DNA of 64,000 nucleotides from Pseudomonas lijiangensis. Its GTDB lineage: Bacteria; Pseudomonadota; Gammaproteobacteria; Pseudomonadales; Pseudomonadaceae. The stretch is from NCBI RefSeq assembly GCF_018968705.1, contig NZ_CP076668.1, forward strand, positions 1,550,001 through 1,614,000, in the 5' to 3' direction. Shown here piece by piece: positions 8,656 through 16,800 of the stretch (position 1 is its first letter; each line of letters starts with the position of its first letter). The position numbers and the translations under genes are program-made. Below the pieces are notes generated by a model. It saw only the letters and a list, made by a program, of their open reading frames with translations. It did not search any database and was not told where the DNA came from.

Positions 8656-10020
8656 AGCACTGTTAAGCCGCAACTCCGCCCGCAACCCACCCTGGGGAGA
8701 ATTGTGCAGATGCAGGCTGCTTTGCAACTTGCGCACGATCATGTCGACAATCGCCAGCCCCAATCCCGCGCCATTGCTGTTGCCCTGGCTGTAGAAACGC
8801 TCCAGCAGACGTGCCTTGTGCTGTTCATCGATGCCGGGGCCTGCATCTTCGACACATAAACGGGCGCTGCCATCGTCCTGACGCTGCAACACCACCCGGA
8901 TTTCGCTGGCGGCAGGGGCGAAGTTGAGGGCGTTGGTCAGCAGGTTCTGCAAGGCGATGGTGATGGCGCCCGGATCGCTGTGGATCACGCACACCTCTTC
9001 GGCTTCCAGCACCAGCTCCACCCGTTTCTCCAGCGCCAGCGGCGTGAGTTCGGCCATTTCTTCCTGCACCAGCGTATTGAGCTCGAAGGTCTTCAACTGC
9101 TCCGGGCTCAAGTGCGGTTCAAGCCGGGCCATGGTCAGCAGCTGACTGGCGATACGGGCGGCCCGGTCGACGCCGCTGACCAGAAAGTCCAGTGCTTCCA
9201 GACGCTGCTCGGGGATCTCAGCCTGACGGGCGTTCTGTGCGTGGATGCGCAAAACAGTCAAGGGCGTGCGCAACTCATGGGCGGCATCGGCAATGAAGCG
9301 TCGCTCGCGTTCCAGCAGATTATCGATCTGGGTCAGCAGGCGATTGAGCGCGTTCTGCATGGGCTCCAGCTCCTTGGGCAAGGGCGACAGCGCCAGAGGC
9401 TCCAGGCTATCTGCATCGCGCTTGCGGATCACCTGCGCCATGGATTGCAGCGGGCTCAGGCCCCAGCCGATGACCAGCCAGATGGACAGGATCAGCAGCG
9501 GAACACCAATCACGGTGGGCCAGACGGTATGGCTGACAATGATCTGAATCAGGCCCTGACGCACATCGTCGCGCTCGCCGACCCAGATAATGAAACCCTG
9601 CTGCGGATCGGCCAGCAGGAAGCCACACCACTCACGACCATTCTCCACCAGATCGTGGGAGCCTTCTTCTCTTGGCGGCTCAGTGAGCACCGGGGCTTCG
9701 GCAGAGCGCACCAGCAACTCTCCCGAAGTGCGCCAGACCTGAAAGGTCAGGCGGGTTTCGTAAGGATGCGCCACGCCGCTGGTGCCGACCCGGCTCATGG
9801 CTTCATCGAACGCTTCATACAGCTTGCTCAGATCCTGTTCGTCCTCGACACGCTGTCGCAGCACGCCTTGCAGCAGGCGGGCACTCTGCGCCAACTGGGC
9901 GTCGTAGACCTCTTCGATTTCGTGATGACTGTCGCGCAGCACCAGCAGGCCGATGATCAGATCGCCCAGCAGCAACAGCAGCAATACCGGGCCAAGGATT
10001 CGTGCGCGTACCGAGGTCAT
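8635..10020 (-). CDS. Sensor histidine kinase (QseC/PmrB-like)
   Basis: A 461-residue inner-membrane histidine kinase. TM1 is near residues 9-30, a periplasmic sensor domain follows, TM2 is around 165-190, then HAMP. The dimerisation box ERRFIADAAHELRTPLTVL carries the phospho-accepting His, and the ATPase has the N box (NLLTNALNFAP), G1 (EDAGPGID) and G2 (GAGLGLAIV). Its start overlaps the response-regulator stop by 4 bases (ATGA), so the two are co-translated. The last residues ISQGQ and the stop codon lie in the terminal repeat of REPIN D. Confidence 0.9.
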   Translation of the reverse strand: MTSVRARILGPVLLLLLLGDLIIGLLVLRDSHHEIEEVYDAQLAQSARLLQGVLRQRVEDEQDLSKLYEAFDEAMSRVGTSGVAHPYETRLTFQVWRTSGELLVRSAEAPVLTEPPREEGSHDLVENGREWCGFLLADPQQGFIIWVGERDDVRQGLIQIIVSHTVWPTVIGVPLLILSIWLVIGWGLSPLQSMAQVIRKRDADSLEPLALSPLPKELEPMQNALNRLLTQIDNLLERERRFIADAAHELRTPLTVLRIHAQNARQAEIPEQRLEALDFLVSGVDRAARIASQLLTMARLEPHLSPEQLKTFELNTLVQEEMAELTPLALEKRVELVLEAEEVCVIHSDPGAITIALQNLLTNALNFAPAASEIRVVLQRQDDGSARLCVEDAGPGIDEQHKARLLERFYSQGNSNGAGLGLAIVDMIVRKLQSSLHLHNSPQGGLRAELRLNSAPISQGQ

Positions 10021-10679
10021 GCCTTGAGCTCCAGCAGGTAACCGACGCCGCGAACGGTGCGGATCAGGTCAGTGGACAGTTTCTTGCGCAGGTTGTGGAT
10101 CAGCACTTCCAGCGTGTTGCTTTCGACCTTCTCCTGCCAGCCGTACAGCGTGGTGGACAAGCGCTCGCGGGTGACCACCTTGCCTGGGCGGATCATCAAC
10201 TGGTGCAGCAACTGGTACTCCATGGGCGTCATGGGGACTTCGTTGCCCTGAAAGCTGACCTGTTGCGAGGCCGGGTCCAGGCTGATGCCAGCGTGTTCCA
10301 GCAAGGGTTGCGCCCGTCCCTGACTGCGGCGCAGCAGGGCGCGCACCCGGGCTTTGAGTTCGTTTACGTCGAAAGGCTTGATCAGATAATCGTCCGCACC
10401 GGCATCCAGCCCGGCGATGCGGTCCTGTGTACCGTCACGTGCGGTCAGGATCAACACCGGCAGCGATTGCTGTTCGGCGCGCAACTGGCGCAGCAGGTCG
10501 AAGCCGTCCAGACGTGGCAGACCGAGGTCCAGCAGCAACAGGTCGAAGCGTTCGCTGCGCAGGGCATGCAGGGCGCTGAGCCCGTCCTCGATCCAGTCAA
10601 GCGTATAGCCCTCGGTGTTCAAGGCGACTTTGATGCCTTGGCCGATGGCACGATCATCTTCCACCAGAAGCAGACGCAT
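10017..10679 (-). CDS. Response regulator, OmpR/PmrA family
   Basis: A 220-residue response regulator starting at MRLLLVEDDRAIG (ATG at 10677-10679). I reject the 73 upstream in-frame codons because the conserved receiver domain begins at this Met. The acidic pair is D8/D9, the phosphorylation site is D51 (LLLLDLGLP), and the switch lysine is in LIKPFD. The C-terminal winged helix has the usual ending (SNTLEVLIHNLRKKL, RTVRGVGYLLE). It is divergent from the PepSY gene and probably controls it through the direct repeat between them. Confidence 0.92.
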   Translation of the reverse strand: MRLLLVEDDRAIGQGIKVALNTEGYTLDWIEDGLSALHALRSERFDLLLLDLGLPRLDGFDLLRQLRAEQQSLPVLILTARDGTQDRIAGLDAGADDYLIKPFDVNELKARVRALLRRSQGRAQPLLEHAGISLDPASQQVSFQGNEVPMTPMEYQLLHQLMIRPGKVVTRERLSTTLYGWQEKVESNTLEVLIHNLRKKLSTDLIRTVRGVGYLLELKA

Positions 10680-10785
10680 AAGAGGTTCCGGGCAATGGAT
10701 TGGGGCAGGACGGGGCGCCATCATGCCGTTATGGCCGTGGCTCGCGTAGAGCCATATGTCGAGAAGATGTAACGACCTGTTACAC

Positions 10786-10802
10786 CTTAAGCTTTTCCTA
10801 AG
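10786..10802 (+). promoter_or_regulatory. PmrA/QseB-box-like direct repeat
   Basis: CTTAAG-N5-CCTAAG, two hexamers repeating at 11 bases, lies in the divergent region between the response regulator and the PepSY gene. Spacing and sequence fit the PmrA-type box (CTTAAT-N5-CTTAAT), which suggests regulation by the adjacent two-component system. Confidence 0.5.
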
Positions 10803-10849
10803 ATTGCTTTCGCACAGTAGCGACTCCCTAACTGCTGCGAGTATCCAAC

Positions 10850-11116
10850 ATGCGTAAAGTCCTGCTGATTTCCTTGCTGATGGCCAGCCCTCTGGCACTT
10901 GCCGGTCCGCAATGCACCACCGCCGACAAATCCCAGTGGCAGGACCAGGCCAAGTTCCAGGAGCAACTCAAGGCTCAGGGTTACCAGATCAGCAAATTCA
11001 AGGTCACCGACGGCAACTGCTACGAGATCTACGGTTTCGACAAGGACAAGCGCAAGGTCGAAATCTACCATGACCCTGTGTCCGGCAAGGCTGTGAAGAC
11101 CGAGATCAAGGGCTGA
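10850..11116 (+). CDS. Small exported PepSY-domain protein
   Basis: An 88-residue protein with a clear signal peptide (MRKVLLISLLMASPLALA, cleavage after ALA) and a single PepSY-like domain ending DKRKVEIYHDPVSGKAVKTEIKG. Such small periplasmic proteins are often the most strongly induced target of PmrAB/QseBC-like systems and sit beside a cytochrome b561. The stop codon overlaps the next ATG (TGATG), so the two genes are translationally coupled. Confidence 0.8.
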   Translation: MRKVLLISLLMASPLALAGPQCTTADKSQWQDQAKFQEQLKAQGYQISKFKVTDGNCYEIYGFDKDKRKVEIYHDPVSGKAVKTEIKG

Positions 11117-11667
11117 TGAACCGCGTTTCCCTGCGCCTGTGGGACCCTTTGGTCAGACTGTTTCATCTGTCTGTCGCGGGCGTCTTCATTGCCAACTACT
11201 TCTTCAATGAAGCAGGCGGCGACTGGCATGTGTGGCTGGGCTATTACGCCGTTGCCTGGCTGTGCGTGCGAGTGGTGTGGGGATTCGTCGGGCCACGCAG
11301 TGCCCGCTGGAGTGACTTCTGGCCGAGCCCGAGCCGTTTGCGGGCTCATGTGCAGTCGCTGATCGACAGGCGACCTGCTCACCGGCTTGGTCATTCGCCT
11401 CTGGGGGCGCTGGTCATGGTCCTGATGATGGTGCTGATTTTCTCCATCGGCCTGACCGGCTGGATGATGGAAGAAGTGGATGCCCTGTGGGGCGCCGACT
11501 GGCCGCTGCAGATTCACGAAACCCTGGCCGACGCGCTGTGCGCATTGGTTGTGCTGCACATGGCTGCTGCGATATTCGAGAGTTTCCAGGTGCGCGACAA
11601 CCTGCCGCTGTCGATGCTGACCGGCAAGCGGCGTTCACTGCCCGGGCAGCCCGAAAACAACAACTGA
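11116..11667 (+). CDS. Cytochrome b561 family protein
   Basis: A 183-residue integral membrane protein with four hydrophobic segments and the heme-ligand pattern of the bacterial cytochrome b561 family (LWDPLVRLFHLSVAG near the N-terminus, WHVWLGYYA, and a late LVVLHMAAAIFESF). It probably passes electrons to a periplasmic partner, perhaps the PepSY protein encoded just upstream; that partnership is inferred from coupling. Confidence 0.82.
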   Translation: MNRVSLRLWDPLVRLFHLSVAGVFIANYFFNEAGGDWHVWLGYYAVAWLCVRVVWGFVGPRSARWSDFWPSPSRLRAHVQSLIDRRPAHRLGHSPLGALVMVLMMVLIFSIGLTGWMMEEVDALWGADWPLQIHETLADALCALVVLHMAAAIFESFQVRDNLPLSMLTGKRRSLPGQPENNN

Positions 11668-11708
11668 AATAGCCCCTGTAATTCCTTTCGCTAAGGTGCT
11701 GGATTTTC

Positions 11709-13010
11709 ATGCCTGTTATTTCCCGAAACCTGGCTGCATGGAGCGCAGGCCTTGCTGTTGTTCTGATCTTTCTCAGCGCCTGGCTCAGCCATCCTCAGCA
11801 CAGGCTTTCTCCTTTTGCGGTCAGTGAGACGCCGGTCAGTGTCGAAGGCGCTGTTGCTTCGGCATCGACCTACAGTTCGCGTTTCGCCTCATCCGATCTC
11901 GACGATTTCGTTCACTCATCGGCCGTGACCGCCTTGCCCGGCGGCGACCTGATGTCGGTGTGGTTCGCCGGCTCCCGCGAAGGCGCAGGAGATGTAGAGA
12001 TTCGTGCTTCCAGGTTCGATGCCAGCGCCGGTGAGTGGGGTCATGAACAGGTGCTCGCGACCCGTGAATCCACTCAGGCCGGTACGGGCAAATACATTCG
12101 CAAACTGGGCAACCCGGTGATTGCGCTGGCTCCGGATCAGCGCCTCTGGCTGTTTTACGTGTCGGTATCGGTGGGGGGCTGGGCAGGCAGTACGGTGAAT
12201 GCCATGGTTTCGCAAGACATGGGCGCTACCTGGTCGCAGCCCCGTCAGCTGATCACTTCGCCTTTCCTGAACATCAGCACCCTGGTGCGCGCAGCGCCGG
12301 TGTTTCATGCCGACGGCTCCATCGGCCTGCCGGTCTATCACGAGTTTCTGGGCAAGTTTGCCGAATACCTTTACCTGAGCCCCGGCGGTGACGTGATCGA
12401 CAAGTTCCGCATCAGTCGCGGCACCAACTCCCTTCAACCCACAGTCGTACCGCTGGATGGTCAGCGGGCCGTGGCGTTGCTGCGCTATGCGGGCAATATC
12501 CATCACCGCGTACTGGCCAGTCGCACCGAAGATGGCGGTCAGACCTGGAGCGAGCCGCACCCGCTTGAGCCGAGCAACCCCAACTCGTCGCTGGCGGCCG
12601 TCGGTGTGCCGGGGCGCGGTCTGCTGGTGGCTCTGAATGACCTGCGTGACGGTCGCTTCAAACTGAGCCTGTACGGCACCGACGAACAGATGAATCAGTG
12701 GCGTCCGGTGATCGATCTGGATAAGTCCCCCGATCCGCTGGGGAATCCGTTTTCCCTGGAAGCCTATCGGGAAATCCTCGGTGAAGGTTTCCGGGCCTCC
12801 AGTGGTGCCCGACGCCAGCCTCTGGAAGCCGAGTTCCTGAGCAATCTGGACCAGCGAGTCTGTTCGCCGCAGGGGTGTGATTTCGAATACGAATACCCGT
12901 ATTTCATTCGCAGCCCGGACGGCATGTACCACCTGGTCTACTCCTGGAATAACACCTTTATCAAGCATGTCAGCTTCAACGAAGCCTGGCTGGCGGAGCA
13001 CTTGCTATGA
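11709..13010 (+). CDS. Sialidase/neuraminidase-like BNR-repeat protein, membrane-anchored
   Basis: A 433-residue protein with an N-terminal hydrophobic anchor (AWSAGLAVVLIFLSAWL) and a beta-propeller with two good Asp-boxes (SQDMGATWSQP and TEDGGQTWSEP). An early FAGSREGAGDVEI motif matches the COG4409-type sialidase-like family. The start has AAGGTG about 11 bases upstream. Its substrate is unknown; it may trim an extracellular or envelope glycan. It overlaps the next gene by 4 bases. Confidence 0.75.
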   Translation: MPVISRNLAAWSAGLAVVLIFLSAWLSHPQHRLSPFAVSETPVSVEGAVASASTYSSRFASSDLDDFVHSSAVTALPGGDLMSVWFAGSREGAGDVEIRASRFDASAGEWGHEQVLATRESTQAGTGKYIRKLGNPVIALAPDQRLWLFYVSVSVGGWAGSTVNAMVSQDMGATWSQPRQLITSPFLNISTLVRAAPVFHADGSIGLPVYHEFLGKFAEYLYLSPGGDVIDKFRISRGTNSLQPTVVPLDGQRAVALLRYAGNIHHRVLASRTEDGGQTWSEPHPLEPSNPNSSLAAVGVPGRGLLVALNDLRDGRFKLSLYGTDEQMNQWRPVIDLDKSPDPLGNPFSLEAYREILGEGFRASSGARRQPLEAEFLSNLDQRVCSPQGCDFEYEYPYFIRSPDGMYHLVYSWNNTFIKHVSFNEAWLAEHLL

Positions 13011-13600
13011 TCGCGCAATGGCTGACACATCTGGCGTTTGCGCTGGTGCTGTTTCTGATTCTGTCTTCCTGGACTTCTTCGCAGCGCTGGCGTCTGGGGA
13101 TACTGGCCGGTGCTTCGCTGGCGAGTGTGGTGTCCATCGATGGCCTGTCACTGGCGTCTTATGTGCGCAGCCTGAGCGATGACCTGGCGATCCCGAGCCT
13201 TGTCGGTCTGGTCTGGCTGACGGCTCAGCGCCTGGGCCTTATCCAGCCACTCGAAGCACCCCAGCGTTTGCTGGTGCTGTCGGTACTCGCAGCTCTGGCT
13301 CTGGTTCTCTACCCGGCCACCTTGGGCATCACCTATTTCGATCCTTACCGCTGGGGTTTCAACCCGCGGCCAATGATCATTGTGGTGGGTGCCCTCACCC
13401 TGGCGCTGCTGTACCTGCGCAGCCATCTGGGTGCCTTGATGCTGGCGCTGGCCACACTGGCGTTCACCTTCCGCATCAAGCCTTCGGAAAACTACTGGGA
13501 TTACCTGATCGATCCGTTTCTGGCGTTGTACGGCTGTGTTGCGTTGCTGGTGTTCGTTGCGCGCCGCCTGTATCGCAGCCGCACACAACACAGCCTGTAG
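13007..13600 (+). CDS. Polytopic membrane protein of unknown function
   Basis: A 197-residue protein with about six hydrophobic segments and little else. It starts with ATG overlapping the sialidase stop (ATGA) and ends with TAG at 13598-13600. Just before the element B insertion, this stop plus AGG probably formed the ribosome-binding site of the sulfatase gene. I do not recognise the family; the operon position suggests a partner of the sialidase-like and sulfatase-fold proteins in envelope modification. Confidence 0.7.
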   Translation: MIAQWLTHLAFALVLFLILSSWTSSQRWRLGILAGASLASVVSIDGLSLASYVRSLSDDLAIPSLVGLVWLTAQRLGLIQPLEAPQRLLVLSVLAALALVLYPATLGITYFDPYRWGFNPRPMIIVVGALTLALLYLRSHLGALMLALATLAFTFRIKPSENYWDYLIDPFLALYGCVALLVFVARRLYRSRTQHSL

Positions 13601-13603
13601 AGG

Positions 13604-13757
13604 TAATGCCGATCAGTTAAGGCCACTAAATCACTTTGTGGGAGGCAGCTTGCTGGCGACTTCAGCGTACGACGCAGAATATCTGCCAGTTTCAGGCTTT
13701 TTTCGCCAGCAAGCTGCCTCCCACATATGTTGTTTGTGACGTGACTGACAGCATAAA
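13604..13757. mobile_element. MITE-like element B (REPIN core, partly degenerate right end)
   Basis: The left end TAATGCCGATCAGTTAAGG (13604-13622) is identical to element A. Arms TGTGGGAGGCAGCTTGCTGG and inverse lie at about 13637-13656 and 13704-13727, with the inner spacer inverted relative to element A. The right end (GTGACTGACAGCATAAA) is a diverged terminal repeat. TAGAGG occurs directly at both borders (13598-13603 and 13758-13763), a possible target-site duplication. Confidence 0.7.
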
Positions 13758-13770
13758 TAGAGGAATAAAA

Positions 13771-15804
13771 ATGAGTTGGCTGCAATCACGACGCCTGCAG
13801 TATTGGGCAGGCACAATCGTGCTGTTTTTCCTGCTGTCGGCCTTGTTGAGGGGCGTGTTTTTCTGGAGCTTTTCCGGGGTCGAGCACGAGAAGCTGTTCA
13901 GCGACCCGACCGTGCTGCAAACCCTGAGCATCGGTTTTCGATTCGATCTGCGTCTGGCGTTGCTGGTGTCCCTGCCGGTGGCGTTCCTGCTGTGGCTGCC
14001 TCGCTGGAACATGGTCAGCGTGCGCGCGCTGCGCTGGATCGCCCGTTCATACCTGATGCTGGCGCTGGTGGTGCTGACGATGATTCATGTCGTCGACTTC
14101 GGCCATTACGCCTATCTCGGTGTGAGGCTCAACGCCAGTGTCCTGCGCTATCTGGAAGATGCCCAGATATCCCGGGACATGATGTGGCAAACCTATCCGG
14201 TGGTGTGGATCAGCCTCGGCTGGTTGCTGAGCTTGCTGGTGCTGGGGCGTGTGTTGTTCTGGCTGGAACGCATCACCCTGGAGCGGGCGCCACGTTCGGT
14301 CAAACGCTGGTCGGCGGCCTGGGGCGCGGCAGTGATGGTGTGCGCAACCTTTCTGGGGCTGCTGGGCCGTGTGGAAAACCTCAATCTGGAGAACCCGGTG
14401 CCGTTGCGCTGGAGCGATGCGTTTTTCTCCGGCAATAACCAGGTGGCGGCATTGGGGCTCAACCCGGCTCTGTTCCTGTATGACACCCTCAAGGTTTCCC
14501 AATCCCGCTACGACGAAGATCAGGTGCGTCAGCACTATGAAGTCGTCGCCCGATACCTGAGCGTGCAACAGCCCGATGCCCAGAGCCTGACCTTCAAGCG
14601 TCAGCAAGCCGTGCAGCCTTACCGGGTCAATGGCGAGCGTGCGCCGAACGTGATTTTCGTGATGCTCGAATCCCTGGGTACCAGTGCCGTGGGCGCCTAT
14701 GGCAACCCGCTCAATCCCACACCGAATCTGGATCGTCTGGCCACCGAAAGCTGGTTCTTCAGGCATTTCTATGTGCCGGTCACCGGCACTGCCAAGACCG
14801 TTTGGGCCAGCATTACCGGGGTTCCGGATGTCACCCGTCAGGAAACCGCGACGCGCCATCCGCTGCTGACCCGCCAGAACACGATCATCAACGACTTCAA
14901 TGGTTACCAGAAGCTGTACATGATCGGCGGCAATTCGGGCTGGGCCAACATGAATGCACTGATTCGTCGCAGCATCGATGACGTGCGCCTGTACGACGAG
15001 CGCGACTGGAAATCGCCTCAGGTGGATGTGTGGGGCATTTCCGATCTGGACCTGTTCAAGGAAAGCGACAAGATCCTGCGCGAGCTGCCCAAGGATCGTC
15101 CGTTCTTCGCGTACCTGCAGACCGCTGGCAATCACCGGCCTTTCACGATTCCCAAGGAGAACGATGGCTTTGAGGTCAGCAACCTGACACTGGAGCAGGT
15201 GCAGGCTGCTGGTTCGCGCAGTGTCGAGCAGTACAACGCCGTGCGCCTGCTGGACTTCAATATCGGTCGCCTGATGGAGCTGGCCAAGGCGGGCGGTTAT
15301 TACGAGAACACCATCTTCGTGATGTTCGGCGACCACAACACCCGCATCAGCCAGATCCCTCACATGGCACCGGCTTTCGAGCAATTGGGGCTGGAGAGCA
15401 ATAACGTTCCGCTGCTGATTCACGCGCCTGCACTGCTGGGCTCGCGGGTCATCGAGGAAGCGGTCGGGCTGGCGGATCTGTTGCCCACCGTGGCCGGCAT
15501 GGCGGGCGTCGAATTCAGCAACGGCGCGATGGGGCGTGACATTCAGCAACCGGCACCGGAGGGCGAGCGAGTGGTGCCGCTGGTATTGCGTGAAGGCACC
15601 TTTCCGCTGATCGGCGCTGTCACCCAGCACTACCTGCTGCAAATGGAGCACGACGGCAGCTCGCCAACCCTGCACGACCTTTCTTCCCGCACCCCGCTGG
15701 ATAACGTCGCCGAGCAGAACCCGCAGGAGTTCGAGCGGCTACGCGACCTGACTCGCGGGCTACACGAGAGTTCGCGCTTGATGCTGTATCGCAACGTGCG
15801 TTGA
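13771..15804 (+). CDS. LTA-synthase/sulfatase-family membrane enzyme
   Basis: A 677-residue protein. I place the start at ATG 13771 (MSWLQSRRLQYWAG) because AGAGGA is 7 bases upstream; the frame open further upstream is repeat sequence. Five or so N-terminal TM segments are followed by an alkaline-phosphatase-fold domain: NVIFVMLESLGTSAVG (metal-binding Glu), the nucleophile region VTGTAKTVWASITG, and FVMFGDHNTRI near the C-terminus. The family transfers phosphoglycerol or phosphoethanolamine groups, or hydrolyses them, at the outer face of the inner membrane. The exact acceptor is unknown. Confidence 0.82.
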   Translation: MSWLQSRRLQYWAGTIVLFFLLSALLRGVFFWSFSGVEHEKLFSDPTVLQTLSIGFRFDLRLALLVSLPVAFLLWLPRWNMVSVRALRWIARSYLMLALVVLTMIHVVDFGHYAYLGVRLNASVLRYLEDAQISRDMMWQTYPVVWISLGWLLSLLVLGRVLFWLERITLERAPRSVKRWSAAWGAAVMVCATFLGLLGRVENLNLENPVPLRWSDAFFSGNNQVAALGLNPALFLYDTLKVSQSRYDEDQVRQHYEVVARYLSVQQPDAQSLTFKRQQAVQPYRVNGERAPNVIFVMLESLGTSAVGAYGNPLNPTPNLDRLATESWFFRHFYVPVTGTAKTVWASITGVPDVTRQETATRHPLLTRQNTIINDFNGYQKLYMIGGNSGWANMNALIRRSIDDVRLYDERDWKSPQVDVWGISDLDLFKESDKILRELPKDRPFFAYLQTAGNHRPFTIPKENDGFEVSNLTLEQVQAAGSRSVEQYNAVRLLDFNIGRLMELAKAGGYYENTIFVMFGDHNTRISQIPHMAPAFEQLGLESNNVPLLIHAPALLGSRVIEEAVGLADLLPTVAGMAGVEFSNGAMGRDIQQPAPEGERVVPLVLREGTFPLIGAVTQHYLLQMEHDGSSPTLHDLSSRTPLDNVAEQNPQEFERLRDLTRGLHESSRLMLYRNVR

Positions 15805-15811
15805 TTTGAAG

Positions 15812-15834
15812 AGGGAGGCGGCCAAGCCGCCTCC
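15812..15834 (+). terminator. Strong hairpin after the sulfatase gene
   Basis: GGGAGGCGGC-CAA-GCCGCCTCCC, a perfect 10-bp stem, lies 8 bases beyond the stop codon. It has no clear U-run, and it also resembles a compact REP palindrome. The rest of the 384-base gap to bphO shows no gene. Confidence 0.5.
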
Positions 15835-16188
15835 CACTGCATGTAACTCCTCTTGGTCATCCCACCACCAGGATCTGTGCGGAATAAATTTTCTGCGGCT
15901 GTGATCCAGAAACGCTTGCATGACGTAAACGGTCTTTCGCACCTGGCGATGGACCACCGGACAGTGTGAAGCGTGTATCGAGTGTTTCTGTCAGTCTGCT
16001 ACGCTGGAAATTGTCTCTCAGGTAAAGTTTCGCACGTCAGCAGCAGGCTTTTTCCGATGCTTAACCTCCTGTTATTCATCGGTAATTCTTGTAAAGCTCT
16101 GTCAGATATTGTCGGCAGTCTGTATGTTGGGGCCCAATTTCGCCTGGATGCGGTTTTTTGTCGTTCCCACCCTTGAGAGCATTAGTGG

Positions 16189-16800
16189 ATGTTGGCAACG
16201 TTTACCCAGGCTTCCCCGGCCCGATTGCTTGATGCTCTTCGTGCTGAAACGAATCAGTTACATGTCGGCCTGGAAAAGCGCCTGCCGTTTTTCTCCCCTG
16301 TTCTTGACAGCCCTTATTACCTTCGTTTGATCCAGGCCTACCATGGCTTTTACAGGCCTCTGGAGTCTGCGTTGCTGGCCAGTGGCCTGATGCCGGCTGA
16401 ACTGGCTGCGCCCGAGCGGGTCAAAACCCCAGCGTTGATTCAGGATCTGCGTGCCCTGGGCATGACCGATCAGGCGATCGATGAACTTGCCCAATGCAAG
16501 CAACTGCCTGTAATCGACTCACCCGGCGCCTGCCTTGGCGTGCTGTACGTGCTCGAAGGCGCCACTCTGGGCGGGCAGATCCTGCGCCGCGAAATCCACA
16601 AGCGGCTGGGGCTGGACGAGCACACGGGCGCGGCTTTTCTGAATGTTTATGGCAGCGCAACCGGCATGCGCTGGAAAGCGTTTCTGGCCCATATGGACAG
16701 TGCGCCAGCCGACGCCACCACAGAAGCCACCGTGCTGGCGGCCCAATCCACATTTGCATGTTTCGAGCACTGGCTCGACGGTCAAGAGGTACTGTTATGA
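16189..16800 (+). CDS. bphO: Heme oxygenase BphO (biliverdin synthesis)
   Basis: A 203-residue bacterial heme oxygenase. The proximal heme ligand is probably His25 (TNQLHVGLEKRL), and the distal-helix region is GVLYVLEGATLGGQIL. It cleaves heme to biliverdin, the chromophore of the phytochrome encoded next. The genes overlap by 4 bases (ATGA), the standard bphO-bphP arrangement. The ribosome-binding site before the ATG is weak. Confidence 0.93.
   Translation: MLATFTQASPARLLDALRAETNQLHVGLEKRLPFFSPVLDSPYYLRLIQAYHGFYRPLESALLASGLMPAELAAPERVKTPALIQDLRALGMTDQAIDELAQCKQLPVIDSPGACLGVLYVLEGATLGGQILRREIHKRLGLDEHTGAAFLNVYGSATGMRWKAFLAHMDSAPADATTEATVLAAQSTFACFEHWLDGQEVLL

Noticed and set aside
13636..13770. 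Extended start for the sulfatase gene
   Set aside because: The extra codons are REPIN sequence; a proper ribosome-binding site stands before ATG 13771.
14047..15675. 542-codon open frame antisense to the sulfatase gene
   Set aside because: No domain or ribosome-binding site, and the opposite strand carries clear catalytic motifs. It is an effect of codon bias.
16494..16796. N-terminal extension of the bacteriophytochrome frame
   Set aside because: It overlaps bphO entirely and lacks similarity; the chromophore Cys falls at the usual residue 16 when the start is at 16797.
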